Source: a bacterium (GTDB taxonomy: Bacteria; Cyanobacteriota; Vampirovibrionia; Gastranaerophilales; Gastranaerophilaceae). Taken from it: a DNA stretch of 64,000 nt. Each line of letters begins with the position of its first letter. The stretch's first letter is position 1. The notes beneath the pieces are model-generated. The model was not told the origin of the DNA, did no database searches, and was given only the letters and a program-made list of their open reading frames with translations. The translations under genes and the position numbers were made by a program. The stretch is from assembly GCA_017403285.1 (NCBI GenBank), contig JAFQOI010000150.1, forward strand, positions 1 through 64,000, given 5' to 3'. Below are positions 1 through 9,375 of this stretch, in pieces.

Positions 1-212
1 AGTAAGTAAGGTAAGTATGAATATAAAATCTTGTTTAATTGGTTTTGTTTAAAGTGTTTTGTGTATCATCTACATATATATAAAGTATATACGCAAACCA
101 TAATTGCTCAATACGATTAATTCTGTTACATTTCTTAATAATGAGTTGAGGTATTAAAGCAAAATTTATATTTACAGGCATTATTATTACTATATTTTGA
201 AAGGTGTTCTCA

Positions 213-1073
213 ATGATTAGTTTTAATAATAATGTTGCTTTAATAAGCCAATATAACAATAAATTTAGTAAATATCCTGTTCGTACTAGTGTTGTACCAG
301 CATGTGATACTGTTGAATTAAGTACGAAGCAAGATGTGGTTTCATTGCCATCAAAAGTTCGTATGTATGAAAAAGATATCTTGGAACTGCAACATACTAT
401 AGATGCAACTCATGTTATGGTAGAACAAACAAAAGAAAAGGCAGAAAATAAAGCTCAATCAATCAAAAAAATATATAAAGCAATTCAAAATGGGATTTCA
501 TATAAAAATGTAGAATGTAAAAAATCTTCTTTTAAAGGTTCAGATTATGCGACTTTGCAAATAAAAGATTCAGAAGGTAGTGTTCGAAGAATTGCTCATA
601 TAAAAAATGGTGAAATTCAAGTTATATACGATGTTTTAAAATCTTCTGTTCAAGGAAAAAATTTAAAAGATGATGACTATATAAATGCAAATTGCTATTA
701 TTTTTGGAATGGTGAATGTGTTGAATTTATTTCAAATATAAGAAATAAATTTGGTGATTATAAGACAGATTGCGAGCATTCTTTTAAGGATAATCAATGG
801 CCTTGCAGAAATGCTGATAATATGCCAGTAGATTATATTATAGGGTTTAAAGATAATGGTGGTTATCTATATTATGAAAACTATACCTATGATATTGCTG
901 GTGGTTATACAACATCTGTTAAACATTCTGTTGGGCTCAAAGGAAATAATGTAACAACTTGCCAAAATGATAAAGGTTTTTCTTACAGTGTTAATACTGA
1001 TACGAACGGAGCCAGACTTACAGAATATACATTTGCTGTAAACAGTCCCCGTTCGCAAGTATTTGTTTGGTAA
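213..1073 (+). CDS. Hypothetical protein with ISF-type N-terminus
   Basis: Protein of 286 residues that I do not recognise. I chose the ATG at 213 over an in-frame GTG at 204 because an AAAGGTG ribosome site lies six bases upstream of the ATG. There is no signal peptide or membrane helix. Residues ~45-90 are charged and helical and may form a coiled coil. The C-terminal half is rich in Tyr, Asn and Gly, looks like beta-strands, and includes phrases such as YFWNGECVEF. The start MISFNNNV resembles the tails of other proteins in this window (52435, 52579). It ends directly against the stop of the convergent flavodiiron gene. Function unknown. Confidence 0.75.
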   Translation: MISFNNNVALISQYNNKFSKYPVRTSVVPACDTVELSTKQDVVSLPSKVRMYEKDILELQHTIDATHVMVEQTKEKAENKAQSIKKIYKAIQNGISYKNVECKKSSFKGSDYATLQIKDSEGSVRRIAHIKNGEIQVIYDVLKSSVQGKNLKDDDYINANCYYFWNGECVEFISNIRNKFGDYKTDCEHSFKDNQWPCRNADNMPVDYIIGFKDNGGYLYYENYTYDIAGGYTTSVKHSVGLKGNNVTTCQNDKGFSYSVNTDTNGARLTEYTFAVNSPRSQVFVW

Positions 1074-2258
1074 TTATATAAGACCTAATTCTTTATGTTT
1101 TTTATAAATTTCATCTGCCATATTGTCTAATTTGACATAATCTTCTGCTTTTGCTTTTCCTTTAACAAGAATTGGTTCTATAATGTTTAGTTTTAGTGGA
1201 GCCAATAGTTCTGACATTTTACCAAATAGATTTCCGCCCCAGCCGTATGAACCTATAAATGAGGCTATTTTTGCTTTTGGTTTTAATAAACTTGCCAAAT
1301 ATACAGTGTTATATGCTGCAGGATGTGCATTTGCAAGTACCATAGATGCACCTAGTATAATTGTTGTTCCATCTACTAATGCAATGGCTAAATCACCTAA
1401 GTTTCCTGTTACCATATCATATTTTAATGTTTGTATTCCTTTTTTTTCTAGCGCTTCTTTTAGATAGTCTATCATTTCTTCTGTTGAATGATACATAGAA
1501 ACGCATGGGAGTAGTACTAGGTTCTTGCCTTTTTCATCTGTCCAGTCTTCATATAAATCTAAAATATAATTTGGATTTGTATGGATAGGTCCGTGACTTG
1601 GCAGTATCATATCTACATTCATATCTTTTAACTGTTTAGTGTATTTTCTGCATACTAAACTAAATGGCATCATAATTTCTGCATAGTATTTTTTCGCACT
1701 TTTTTCTAAATCTTTTGAAGGGATTGCAAATACATCATCAAAAACGTAGTGTGCTCCGAGAAAATCGCAAGTACAGATAATATTATCTTCTTTTATGTAT
1801 GTAAACATTGTATCAGGCCAATGTACTCCAGGAGAAATCATGAATTTGAGAGTTTTATCTCCCAAAGATAATTCTTCTTCGTGTTTAATAATTTTTATTT
1901 TGTCATCCGCAACAAGTAACATTTCTTTTATATTATTTGCGCATGTTGCGTTTGTAACAACAATGGCATCTGGGAATTTTTCCAGCATTGCTGGAATGCT
2001 TCCAGAGTGATCTTGTTCTCCATGATTTGCGATAATATAATCAACTTTTGTTATTCCATTTTCATCAAAAGAATTTAGATATTCTTTTGTAAATTTAGGG
2101 TACATTGTATCAATAACCGCAGTTTTTTCATTGCCTATTACTACATATGAGTTGTAACTTGTTCCTTTGTCTAGTGGAATTAATTCATCAAAAATCAATC
2201 TATCTGAATCGTTCATCCCTGCATATAATATATTTTTTTTAATTTCTTTAAATTGCAT
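1074..2258 (-). CDS. Flavodiiron protein (O2/NO reductase, class A)
   Basis: Soluble cytoplasmic enzyme that reduces O2 to water or NO to N2O with electrons from rubredoxin, protecting anaerobic metabolism. The N-terminal metallo-beta-lactamase-like domain carries diiron ligands at canonical spacing: H79, E81, D83, H84 (HGEQDH), H146, D165 and H222. The C-terminal flavodoxin domain (from ~250) has the FMN loop SMYHSTEEM and SYGWGGN. Its 394 residues match the class A family without a fused rubredoxin domain; the rubredoxin is a separate gene just upstream (2316-2459). An AGGAG ribosome site precedes the ATG. The terminal codon abuts the convergent gene at 1073. Confidence 0.95.
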   Translation of the reverse strand: MQFKEIKKNILYAGMNDSDRLIFDELIPLDKGTSYNSYVVIGNEKTAVIDTMYPKFTKEYLNSFDENGITKVDYIIANHGEQDHSGSIPAMLEKFPDAIVVTNATCANNIKEMLLVADDKIKIIKHEEELSLGDKTLKFMISPGVHWPDTMFTYIKEDNIICTCDFLGAHYVFDDVFAIPSKDLEKSAKKYYAEIMMPFSLVCRKYTKQLKDMNVDMILPSHGPIHTNPNYILDLYEDWTDEKGKNLVLLPCVSMYHSTEEMIDYLKEALEKKGIQTLKYDMVTGNLGDLAIALVDGTTIILGASMVLANAHPAAYNTVYLASLLKPKAKIASFIGSYGWGGNLFGKMSELLAPLKLNIIEPILVKGKAKAEDYVKLDNMADEIYKKHKELGLI

Positions 2259-2283
2259 AAATTCTCCTAATCTTCTATATATG

Positions 2284-2309
2284 AAAGCCTGCCGGGGTGG
2301 GCAGGCTTT
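2284..2309 (-). terminator. Hairpin between rubredoxin and flavodiiron genes
   Basis: Perfect 10-bp inverted repeat AAAGCCTGCC / GGCAGGCTTT with a 6-base loop. It lies between the rubredoxin stop (2316) and the flavodiiron start (2258), both on the minus strand. On the minus strand only three T follow the stem; on the plus strand five T follow. It could be a partial terminator lowering flavodiiron expression relative to rubredoxin, or an mRNA-stabilising hairpin. Confidence 0.6.
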
Positions 2310-2315
2310 TTATAA

Positions 2316-2459
2316 CTAGTCTTCTTTTTTCTCAAATAGCTCTTTTCCTACTCCACACAATGGGCAAACATAATCATCTGGCAATTCTTCAAATTTTACT
2401 CCGTCATTTTCTGATGGGTCATATTCATAATGACAAACTGTACAAATATATTTTTCCAT
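2316..2459 (-). CDS. Rubredoxin
   Basis: Small electron carrier of 47 residues with one iron bound by four cysteines. The two knuckles are CTVC (residues 6-9) and CPLC (32-35), with the typical YEYDP segment after the first and the acidic [13 protein letters not shown] stretch before the second. The ATG is preceded by GAGGAAAG. It lies upstream of the flavodiiron gene on the same strand, 57 bases away, and is very probably its electron donor, as in many anaerobes. Length and motif spacing are normal for the family. Confidence 0.95.
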   Translation of the reverse strand: MEKYICTVCHYEYDPSENDGVKFEELPDDYVCPLCGVGKELFEKKED

Positions 2460-2623
2460 ATCTTTCCTCTTTCTATTTTATTTACCAATTAAAGCATATC
2501 ATTTTGTTTGTAATTATTCAATTACTCATAATGTTACAATTTCTTATTAAAATATTTAAAATTGCTTAAGTATTAAAATATAAATCCGATAAATTAACTG
2601 GCTAACTATGAAAAGGGTAAGTA

Positions 2624-4864
2624 ATGGAAAACATTTCTCAAATTAAATCGGGTTTTATTGAATATTTAATAGATAAATATGGAGAAGAAGAATCTGAAAA
2701 AATAGAATCTTATACTCCTGAAATGAGTATATTTATGTACAGTCGAGATTTTCAAAAATATCTTGTTGATAATGGGTATGCTGATGTTTCGATATTTTCT
2801 CAGAGTATTGAAGATATTAAAGAACAACTTACTTCTAGTGAAAGCCAAGATGTTGGTGCAGAAAGTCCTGAAGGTGAAAATACTGATGTTTCAATCGTAC
2901 CACCAAATGGAGAAGGTGATGATAATTTCATTGCAACTGCATTGACTGATGTTATAAATCAGGATGAAGATTTATTTGCTGCCCTTAATACAAACGAAAA
3001 TGAAGTCCTTGACATGGATGAAATAACAGCATTCCTAGATACAGTAGACGCTGCTATGCAGGAAGATCCTGATAGTTATGATTCTGTTTTTGATGGTATT
3101 GCCAAAGAAATACAGAATATAAAAGGAATTGATAATTCCGAAATGTCTGTTGAGGAAGTTTTAAAATCAATTTATGACAGTGATGCAGCACAAAAATATC
3201 TTGATTTGGATGGTGACGGCGAAATAAGTGATGATGAAAAAGAATTGTTCGAAAAATTTGTTCAAGGCGATAAAGATGAGTTAACCTCTGAAGATTTACA
3301 AAAAGCACTTGAAGAAATGGAGAATGGAACGTTTAAATATGATGCAAAACTTCCTGAAAATAAAGTAGAGGTAGAAAAATCAGAAACAGAAAAAGTTGAA
3401 GATAATCAAAATACTCAAAAATCTACTCCAATGCAGTCTTCTGGTTCTTCAGGTGGTGGAAGAGTAAATTCTGGTGCTTGGTCAAATTCTGGTGGAAATA
3501 ATGCTACAAGTAGAGCGCAAACAACGCCTTCTAACCCAGAAGATATGAATTTAGAACAATTAAAAGAAGAGCAGGCTACAAGACAAGATAATGTCGATAG
3601 TGCAAAAGATGATGTCGATTCTACTATTTCTGAAATTGATGAAGTAGAGGCAGGCGAATATGCTGATGCTAAAACAGCATATGAGGAAGCACTTGAAAAT
3701 GATGAAAATATTTCTGATGAATTAAAAGAAAAAATATCTCAAAATCTCGAGCAAATCGAAAGCAAAAATTCTGAGATAGATTCAATAAATTCTCAAATTG
3801 CAGAAACTGAAGTGTCCTTAGGACAAGCAAATGATAAACTTGACGCTGATGAGAAAAATCTTAGTGCGTTAAAGAGCGCATTAAGTTCTTATGATGGGGC
3901 AAGTTCTGATGACCCTAATGAACAAGCAAAAATTGATAATGCGAAACAACAACTTCAAAGCCAAATAGATACACTTGAAAATCAAACTATTCCAAAGGAC
4001 AAAGAAGAACGTGACCGTTTAGATAAATTATTAAATGGTGGCGGTGAAGAAAAAGGATTAAAAGACCAACTTGCTGAAAAACAAGATGAGTTAAAGGTTC
4101 TTGAAGAAGAAAAAGCAACTTTAGAAGCATCAGTTCTTGAAAATTGTTCTGAAGAAACTAAATTAGCGCTCGAAAACTTTAAGCAAGTGGAACAAAAACT
4201 TTCAGATTTAAGGGCATCTCTCCCAGATAAACAATCTGCTTTGGTTGAAGCACAAGAACAACTCACTGAAATAAATGAACTTATTCGCACAAAAGAAGCA
4301 GAAAAAGTTGAAGCGGAAGAATCTCATTTTGAAAGTGATTTACCTGCTGAATTAGTAAGTGCTTTAGATGCTAAATTAGGAAAAGGTTTCTGTGCAAAAC
4401 TAGAGCAAGTTGCAAAAAATATTAATTGTGATCCAAAAGATTTATTAGGTATGATGCAAAGTGAATCTGGTATAGATCCAACTGCTTATAATTCTAATGG
4501 TGGTGCAACTGGCTTAATACAATTTATGCCTAGAACAGCAGAATCACTAGGAACAACGACAGATCAACTTAGAAATATGTCTGGAGTTGAACAACTTGAT
4601 TATGTTGAACAGTTCTTTGTTAATTGGACTGGTGGTTCTGGACAAAGATTAACTGGTGGCGATTTGTATACATTATGCTTCTTGCCTGCCTTCATAAACC
4701 AAGAAACATTATGTTCAAGTTCTGATGGAGATACTGCGGTATATTATAATGCTAACTCTGGATTAGATGCTAATGGAGATGGTAGAATTACCAAAACAGA
4801 ACTTAGCGAAAGAGTTTCTGGCAAGTATCAAGAAGTATTAGATTCATATGGAATTTCAGGATAA
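2624..4864 (+). CDS. EF-hand, coiled-coil and lytic transglycosylase-domain protein
   Basis: Protein of 746 residues without an obvious signal peptide. Order of parts: helical N-terminus (1-70); EF-hand-like loops at ~121-133 (NTNENEVLDMDE, degenerate) and ~194-205 (DLDGDGEISDDE, canonical); Ser/Gly/Asn-rich linker (~270-310); long Glu-rich coiled coil (~315-570); lysozyme-like SLT domain with catalytic Glu at ~614 (MQSESGIDP) and the family signature GGATGLIQFMP; a third canonical EF-hand near the C-terminus (DANGDGRITKTE, ~715). It probably cleaves peptidoglycan glycan strands under calcium control. The export route is unclear. It is followed by a strong terminator. Confidence 0.8.
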   Translation: MENISQIKSGFIEYLIDKYGEEESEKIESYTPEMSIFMYSRDFQKYLVDNGYADVSIFSQSIEDIKEQLTSSESQDVGAESPEGENTDVSIVPPNGEGDDNFIATALTDVINQDEDLFAALNTNENEVLDMDEITAFLDTVDAAMQEDPDSYDSVFDGIAKEIQNIKGIDNSEMSVEEVLKSIYDSDAAQKYLDLDGDGEISDDEKELFEKFVQGDKDELTSEDLQKALEEMENGTFKYDAKLPENKVEVEKSETEKVEDNQNTQKSTPMQSSGSSGGGRVNSGAWSNSGGNNATSRAQTTPSNPEDMNLEQLKEEQATRQDNVDSAKDDVDSTISEIDEVEAGEYADAKTAYEEALENDENISDELKEKISQNLEQIESKNSEIDSINSQIAETEVSLGQANDKLDADEKNLSALKSALSSYDGASSDDPNEQAKIDNAKQQLQSQIDTLENQTIPKDKEERDRLDKLLNGGGEEKGLKDQLAEKQDELKVLEEEKATLEASVLENCSEETKLALENFKQVEQKLSDLRASLPDKQSALVEAQEQLTEINELIRTKEAEKVEAEESHFESDLPAELVSALDAKLGKGFCAKLEQVAKNINCDPKDLLGMMQSESGIDPTAYNSNGGATGLIQFMPRTAESLGTTTDQLRNMSGVEQLDYVEQFFVNWTGGSGQRLTGGDLYTLCFLPAFINQETLCSSSDGDTAVYYNANSGLDANGDGRITKTELSERVSGKYQEVLDSYGISG

Positions 4865-4886
4865 AGACGGCATTAGCCGTCTTTTT
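4864..4886 (+). terminator. Rho-independent terminator
   Basis: Stem AAGACGGC / GCCGTCTT (8 bp, perfect) with loop ATTA and a run of five T, directly after the stop of the EF-hand/SLT gene. The structure sits between convergent genes and could also slow transcription arriving from the minus strand. Confidence 0.85.
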
Positions 4887-5127
4887 AATTATGTATTGCT
4901 TCAAAGGCAATTATATGGTCATCACAAATGCACAAGCTATCACGATGTTCTGTTTTGTTGCAACCATCTGTAAATGTTACATCTACATTGTCAAGACAAA
5001 CTATATATTCATCATCAAAATTTTCACTTAAGCATCCTTCAGCACAAAATCGCATAGTACAAATTTTAACCTTTTTTGTGCACTTTTTTTTTAATTCATT
5101 TAATAATGATTTCTTTTTGTCACGCAT
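4885..5127 (-). CDS. Small Cys-rich hypothetical protein
   Basis: 80 residues with a strongly basic Lys-rich N-terminus (1-20) and eight cysteines in the rest, including C23, C28, C32 and a CIC pair near the end. The body is acidic (SENFDDEYIVCLDNVDVTF). No signal peptide or membrane helix is seen, so the cysteines more likely bind metal or are redox active in the cytoplasm than form disulfides. A strong AAGGGGGAA site precedes the ATG, which supports it as a real gene. I do not recognise the family. Confidence 0.65.
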   Translation of the reverse strand: MRDKKKSLLNELKKKCTKKVKICTMRFCAEGCLSENFDDEYIVCLDNVDVTFTDGCNKTEHRDSLCICDDHIIAFEAIHN

Positions 5128-5189
5128 ACTTTTCCCCCTTTTTTTAGGGTATATGCATTGAAGAAAAAATACATTATCTATAAAGGTAG

Positions 5190-6059
5190 TTAACTTAAGT
5201 GTTTTATATATTGATAATAAGGGCTATTTGGATATTTTTCTACTAAGGAAGAAAGTTGTTCTTTTTTAATATAACCCATTCTATATGCAACTTCTTCAAG
5301 ACAAGCAATTTTTATTCCTTGATTATCTTCAATTGTTTTTATAAATTGAGATGCTTGAAGTAATGACTCGTGTGTACCTGTATCTAACCAAGCAAATCCT
5401 CTTGTCAAGGTTTCAACAGTTATGTTGCCATTGTTTAAATAAACATTATTTAAATCCGTTATTTCAAGTTCTCCACGTGCAGATGGTTTTTGATTTTTAA
5501 CGTATTCAACAACGTTGTTATCATAAAAATATAAGCCGGTTACTGCATATTTTGATTTTGGATTTTCTGGTTTTTCTTCAATTGATATTGCTCTTTGTTG
5601 AGAATCAAATTCAACAACCCCAAATCTTTGAGGGTCCTTAACTTGATATGCAAATAAAGTTGCGCCACCTTCTTCTTCTGTCCTTTTTACTGCGTTTTGG
5701 AGAATTCTTGAAAATCCAGGACCGTAGAAGATGTTGTCGCCTAGAATGAGTGCAACTGAATCTTTGCCAATAAAATCTTTCCCTAAAATAAATGCTTGTG
5801 CTAAGCCATCTGGACTTGGTTGTTCTACATATGAGAATTTGACACCAAATTGCGAACCATCATTTAATAATTTTTTGAAATTTGGTAAGTCTTGTGGAGT
5901 AGAAATGATTAAAATATCTCTTATTCCCGCAAGCATTAAAACAGAAATTGGGTGATAAATCATTGGTTTATCATATATTGGTAATAATTGTTTAGATACT
6001 GTACTAGTCGCAGGATAAAGTCTTGTTCCTGCTCCGCCTGCAAGAATTATTCCTTTCAT
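5190..6059 (-). CDS. rmlA: Glucose-1-phosphate thymidylyltransferase
   Basis: First enzyme of dTDP-L-rhamnose synthesis: dTTP plus glucose-1-phosphate gives dTDP-glucose. The nucleotide-binding signature [11 protein letters not shown] is at residues 8-18, with [14 protein letters not shown] after it and the metal-binding GDNIFYG further on. 289 residues is the normal short-form length. Last gene of the four-gene rml operon; its ATG overlaps the rmlD stop by 4 bases. Product inhibition by dTDP-rhamnose is known for the family. Confidence 0.97.
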   Translation of the reverse strand: MKGIILAGGAGTRLYPATSTVSKQLLPIYDKPMIYHPISVLMLAGIRDILIISTPQDLPNFKKLLNDGSQFGVKFSYVEQPSPDGLAQAFILGKDFIGKDSVALILGDNIFYGPGFSRILQNAVKRTEEEGGATLFAYQVKDPQRFGVVEFDSQQRAISIEEKPENPKSKYAVTGLYFYDNNVVEYVKNQKPSARGELEITDLNNVYLNNGNITVETLTRGFAWLDTGTHESLLQASQFIKTIEDNQGIKIACLEEVAYRMGYIKKEQLSSLVEKYPNSPYYQYIKHLS

Positions 6060-6877
6060 TCACACCTCAAATCTATATATTCTTTAAGTGCTTTTTTCCA
6101 ATCTCTACATATGTTGTTGTTTTCCATCAGGCTATTTGCTGGTCTTTTTGCTGGTCGAGGAAATTCTGCTGTCGTACAAGGATTTAAATTTACATTTAAT
6201 TCGCATAAATTAAAGATTTCTTTTGCAAAGCCATACCAAGTAGTTTCGCCTGAGCCACAAACGTGATAAATTCCATAAGGCATTTCTTCAGTAATTATTT
6301 TAACAATGCCATTAGCTAATTCTACAGTCCATGTTGGACATCCTTTTTGGTCATCTACAACTTTTATTTCAGGTTTATCTGCCAGTGAAATCATTGTTTC
6401 TACGAAATTTTTGCCATGATGACCGTATAGCCAACTTGTTCTCGTTATATAATATTTTTCACATTTTTGTACTTCTTCTTCTCCTAAGCATTTAGATTTT
6501 CCATAGATGCTTACAGGATTTGTTTTATCAGTTGAAAGATATTTGCCTTCTTTTGTTCCATCAAAAACGTAGTCTGTTGACACATAAACCATCGTAATAT
6601 CTAGTTCTTTGCATACATTTGCAATATTTTTTGTTCCTTCGTGATTTATTTTAAATGCAATCTCAGGTTCTTCTTCTGCTTTATCAACATTTGTATATGC
6701 GCCAAGATGAATTACAAAATTTGGGTTGTTTTCTTTTATAACTTTTTCAACTTCTTCTTTTTTAGTAAAGTCCAAGTTGTGAATATCTGTTTCAACAACA
6801 TCAAAACCTTCGTCTTCAAGAATTGGACATAAATCTTGTCCAAGCATTCCATTTGCGCCAGTAACAAGAATTTTCAT
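6056..6877 (-). CDS. rmlD: dTDP-4-dehydrorhamnose reductase
   Basis: Last step of dTDP-L-rhamnose synthesis: NAD(P)H-dependent reduction of dTDP-4-keto-rhamnose. The extended-SDR Rossmann motif [10 protein letters not shown] opens the protein, STDYVFDG follows, and the catalytic Tyr/Lys pair is in YGKSK. The C-terminal region binds the sugar nucleotide. 273 residues, slightly short but complete. It begins one base inside the end of rmlB and overlaps rmlA by 4 bases, so it is translationally coupled within the operon. Confidence 0.95.
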   Translation of the reverse strand: MKILVTGANGMLGQDLCPILEDEGFDVVETDIHNLDFTKKEEVEKVIKENNPNFVIHLGAYTNVDKAEEEPEIAFKINHEGTKNIANVCKELDITMVYVSTDYVFDGTKEGKYLSTDKTNPVSIYGKSKCLGEEEVQKCEKYYITRTSWLYGHHGKNFVETMISLADKPEIKVVDDQKGCPTWTVELANGIVKIITEEMPYGIYHVCGSGETTWYGFAKEIFNLCELNVNLNPCTTAEFPRPAKRPANSLMENNNICRDWKKALKEYIDLRCE

Positions 6878-7857
6878 TATAAAACTCCTGCCTTTTTATT
6901 TTCGATACTTTTAATCCAATCTTGGTTGCTTAAATACCAATCAATCGTAAGTTTTATGCCTTCTTCAAATGTTATTGATGGGCTCCAACCTAATTCGAAT
7001 TGAATTTTATCATTGCTTATTGCATAGCGTCTATCGTGTCCAAGTCTATCTTTAACATATTCTATTGATGTTTCATCTTTGCCCATAGCAGCTAAAATTA
7101 ACTTTGTAATTTCCATATTTGTTTTTTCGTTATGACCGCCAACATTGTATACTTCACCTTCTCTACCTTTGTGAAGCACTGTGTCTATTGCTTTGCAATG
7201 GTCATAAACATATAACCAATCACGAACATTTAATCCATCACCATATACTGGAACTTTTTCACCTCTCAATAATTTAGAAATGAAGAATGGGATTAATTTT
7301 TCAGGATATTGATATGGACCATAATTATTTGAACATCTTGTTGTTAGAACTGGCATTTTATATGTTTCATAATATGCTCTAACCAATAAATCAGCACTTG
7401 CTTTTGATGCAGAATATGGGCTGTTTGGGGCAAGTGGCGTTGTTTCATAGAAATAACCAGTGTCTCCTAAAGTTCCATAAACTTCATCTGTTGAAACTTG
7501 TAAATATCTAGTAATTCCTGATTCTTTTGCCGACTGTAAAAGATTTAATGTGCCTTGAACATTTGTTTCAATGAAAATTTCTGGTCCTGTAATTGAACGG
7601 TCAACGTGGCTTTCTGCTGCAAAATTTACGATGCAATCAACTTCTGCAACAATGTCTCTCACAAGTTTTTTATCGCAAATATTTCCGTGTATGAATGTAT
7701 AATTTTTATTGTCTTTTACGTCATCTAGATTTTCTATGTTTCCTGCATAAGTTAATGCATCCAAATTTATAATTTTATAGTCGCTATATTTTGTAAGCAT
7801 GTGTCTTACAAAGCAACTACCAATAAATCCTGCACCACCTGTAACTAAAATTTTCAT
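6877..7857 (-). CDS. rmlB: dTDP-glucose 4,6-dehydratase
   Basis: Converts dTDP-glucose to dTDP-4-keto-6-deoxyglucose using bound NAD. Visible features: Rossmann GGAGFIGS at the N-terminus, FAAESHVDRS, the TDEVYG segment holding catalytic Asp/Glu, YSASKAS with the Tyr/Lys pair, and the RCSNNYGPYQ and GDGLNVRDW substrate-binding motifs. 326 residues is normal for RmlB. Second gene of the operon rmlC-rmlB-rmlD-rmlA; overlaps both neighbours by a few bases. Confidence 0.97.
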   Translation of the reverse strand: MKILVTGGAGFIGSCFVRHMLTKYSDYKIINLDALTYAGNIENLDDVKDNKNYTFIHGNICDKKLVRDIVAEVDCIVNFAAESHVDRSITGPEIFIETNVQGTLNLLQSAKESGITRYLQVSTDEVYGTLGDTGYFYETTPLAPNSPYSASKASADLLVRAYYETYKMPVLTTRCSNNYGPYQYPEKLIPFFISKLLRGEKVPVYGDGLNVRDWLYVYDHCKAIDTVLHKGREGEVYNVGGHNEKTNMEITKLILAAMGKDETSIEYVKDRLGHDRRYAISNDKIQFELGWSPSITFEEGIKLTIDWYLSNQDWIKSIENKKAGVL

Positions 7858-8405
7858 TCTATATCCTCTACATCTCTAAGTCTTGGTTGATTTTTATCTT
7901 TTTCGCTTAAAATTGGTTCAAAATCTATGCCCCATTGTATATTAATATCAGGATCATTCCACAAAATGCCCCTGTCGTGTTCTTTTGAATATTCATTTGA
8001 AGCTTTATATAAAAGTTCTGCTTCGTCGCTCAATACAACAAAACCGTGAGCAAATCCTGCAGGAATATAAAGCATATGTTTGTTTTCTTCTGTTAGTTTT
8101 TCTGCAACCCATTTACCAAATGTTGGCGAATTTTTTCTTATATCAACAGCAACATCAAGAATTGCTCCTTTTGAACATCTTACCAATTTTGCTTGTGCTT
8201 TTGGATTTTTTTGATAATGAAGACCTCTTAAAACACCTTTTGTTGATTTTGAATGATTATCTTGGTTGAAGTCGTCGCATATTCCGTTTGCCATAAATTC
8301 AGATTTCTTGTAGCTTTCCATGAAAAAGCCTCTATCATCGGGAAAAACTTTTGGAATAACAAGTTGGACGTCAGAAATTTCATATTTTTTAAATTCAAAT
8401 GGCAT
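7854..8405 (-). CDS. rmlC: dTDP-4-dehydrorhamnose 3,5-epimerase
   Basis: Cupin-fold epimerase making dTDP-4-keto-L-rhamnose. Family motifs are present: PKVFPDDRGFFMESY, the catalytic-His segment VLRGLHYQ, the second Asp/His region around LDVAVDIRKNSPTFGKW, and IPAGFAHGF. 183 residues matches the family. It is the first gene of the rml operon, so the promoter should lie in 8406-8450, where AGAGGGAG provides a good ribosome site. No glycosyltransferase lies next to the operon, so the final rhamnosylated polymer cannot be inferred. Confidence 0.96.
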   Translation of the reverse strand: MPFEFKKYEISDVQLVIPKVFPDDRGFFMESYKKSEFMANGICDDFNQDNHSKSTKGVLRGLHYQKNPKAQAKLVRCSKGAILDVAVDIRKNSPTFGKWVAEKLTEENKHMLYIPAGFAHGFVVLSDEAELLYKASNEYSKEHDRGILWNDPDINIQWGIDFEPILSEKDKNQPRLRDVEDIE

Positions 8406-8447
8406 AAATATCTCCCTCTTAGAGTATTATACCAAAAAATATTAAAA

Positions 8448-9227
8448 TTATTTAATTTCCAGTAAAATATTTGTAAATTCTATATCATCAAAATCAAGGT
8501 CGTTTTTAAATAAATTTTTACCTGTTTTTATGCTTATATTTACCAGTCTGTTTTTTGATAAAATGGATTTTGGAATATTTATTTTTTGATTATCTCCGTT
8601 TATTTTTATCTCCGCAATTTTATGTCCGTTACAAAAAATTTCAGGCGGACTTGAATAAGCAGTTTTTACGTTTGATTGTTTTAATGTTCGTGCTTGCATT
8701 GTATCTATCCCAATGATAGAACCAATTATTAACGTTGCAGTTTCATTTTCTTTTAATGGATTAATAATAAATTCTTTTGAAAATACTGAACCAATTGCAT
8801 TAAGGCTAAAATCATTTGCATGAGCAGAGTTTATAGAAAAAGAATTGTCGCCTAGATGAATCATATCCGTTTCAATGATGATGTCATTAGGCGATGTTTT
8901 TTCTATTCCTACAATAATTGGATTTTTGTTATTTTCGCTTAATGACATAGAAAAAGGTTTATATCCGTCTTTTTCAACAGACATAATGGTTGGTGCGTTA
9001 ATTTTAGTTTCAAGTTTAAAAGTTCCTTGCTTATTTGTTATTGCGCTATATTTTTTTGACGGTAACCGAACTATAGCACCTTCAATTGGGGTATTGTTTT
9101 CTACATCATATATTCTGTTAGTATTTATATTTTCTTCTTTTTTAATTTTTCCTGTAATTGTTTTAGAAAATGCAGGTAGTCCTACTATTCCGCCAAATAT
9201 AATTAAATAAACAAGAAATTTTCTCAT
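8448..9227 (-). CDS. Secreted protein with carboxypeptidase-regulatory-like domain
   Basis: 259 residues from the ATG at ~9227, chosen over a TTG further upstream because MRKFLVYLIIFGGIVGLPAFSK is a clean signal peptide and an AAGGA site sits upstream. Residues ~40-100 look like a carboxypeptidase-regulatory-like beta-sandwich (NTPIEGAIVRLPSKKY, then AITNKQGTFKL, then VEKDGYKPF), a fold common in exported proteins. The rest is beta-rich and unrecognised. It lies alone between rml and the terminator at 9311. Probably an extracytoplasmic structural or binding protein. Confidence 0.7.
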   Translation of the reverse strand: MRKFLVYLIIFGGIVGLPAFSKTITGKIKKEENINTNRIYDVENNTPIEGAIVRLPSKKYSAITNKQGTFKLETKINAPTIMSVEKDGYKPFSMSLSENNKNPIIVGIEKTSPNDIIIETDMIHLGDNSFSINSAHANDFSLNAIGSVFSKEFIINPLKENETATLIIGSIIGIDTMQARTLKQSNVKTAYSSPPEIFCNGHKIAEIKINGDNQKINIPKSILSKNRLVNISIKTGKNLFKNDLDFDDIEFTNILLEIK

Positions 9228-9310
9228 AAATAATAAATCCTTTTTTATGAGTTTACTGAGGGTGAATAAAAAAATTAATGGTAAATAGAGCAATATAAAT
9301 TGTCTGAATA

Positions 9311-9342
9311 AAAAAATATCGACATTATTGTCGATATTTTTT
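9311..9342. terminator. Bidirectional terminator
   Basis: Perfect 14-bp stem built from AAAAAATATCGACA and its complement, with a TTAT loop. Both strands carry a run of six or more T after the GC-containing part. It is placed to end transcription of the minus-strand gene at 9376-9681 before the secreted-protein gene downstream. Confidence 0.85.
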
Positions 9343-9375
9343 GTGTGAACTAACTATCTACTCTACTGTTAACAA

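Noticed and set aside
35-259. Minus-strand open frame of 74 codons at the window start
   Set aside because: AT-rich chance frame overlapping the ribosome site and start of the gene at 213; no supporting signal.
2297-2569. Plus-strand open frame of 90 codons opposite rubredoxin
   Set aside because: It starts inside the hairpin and runs antisense over a clear rubredoxin gene; no ribosome site.
3982-4290. Minus-strand Ser-rich frame inside the EF-hand/SLT gene
   Set aside because: Antisense to the coiled-coil codons (GAA/AAA read as TTC/TTT); a composition shadow.
4928-5161. Plus-strand frame of 77 codons
   Set aside because: Antisense to the Cys-rich gene, which has the better ribosome site.
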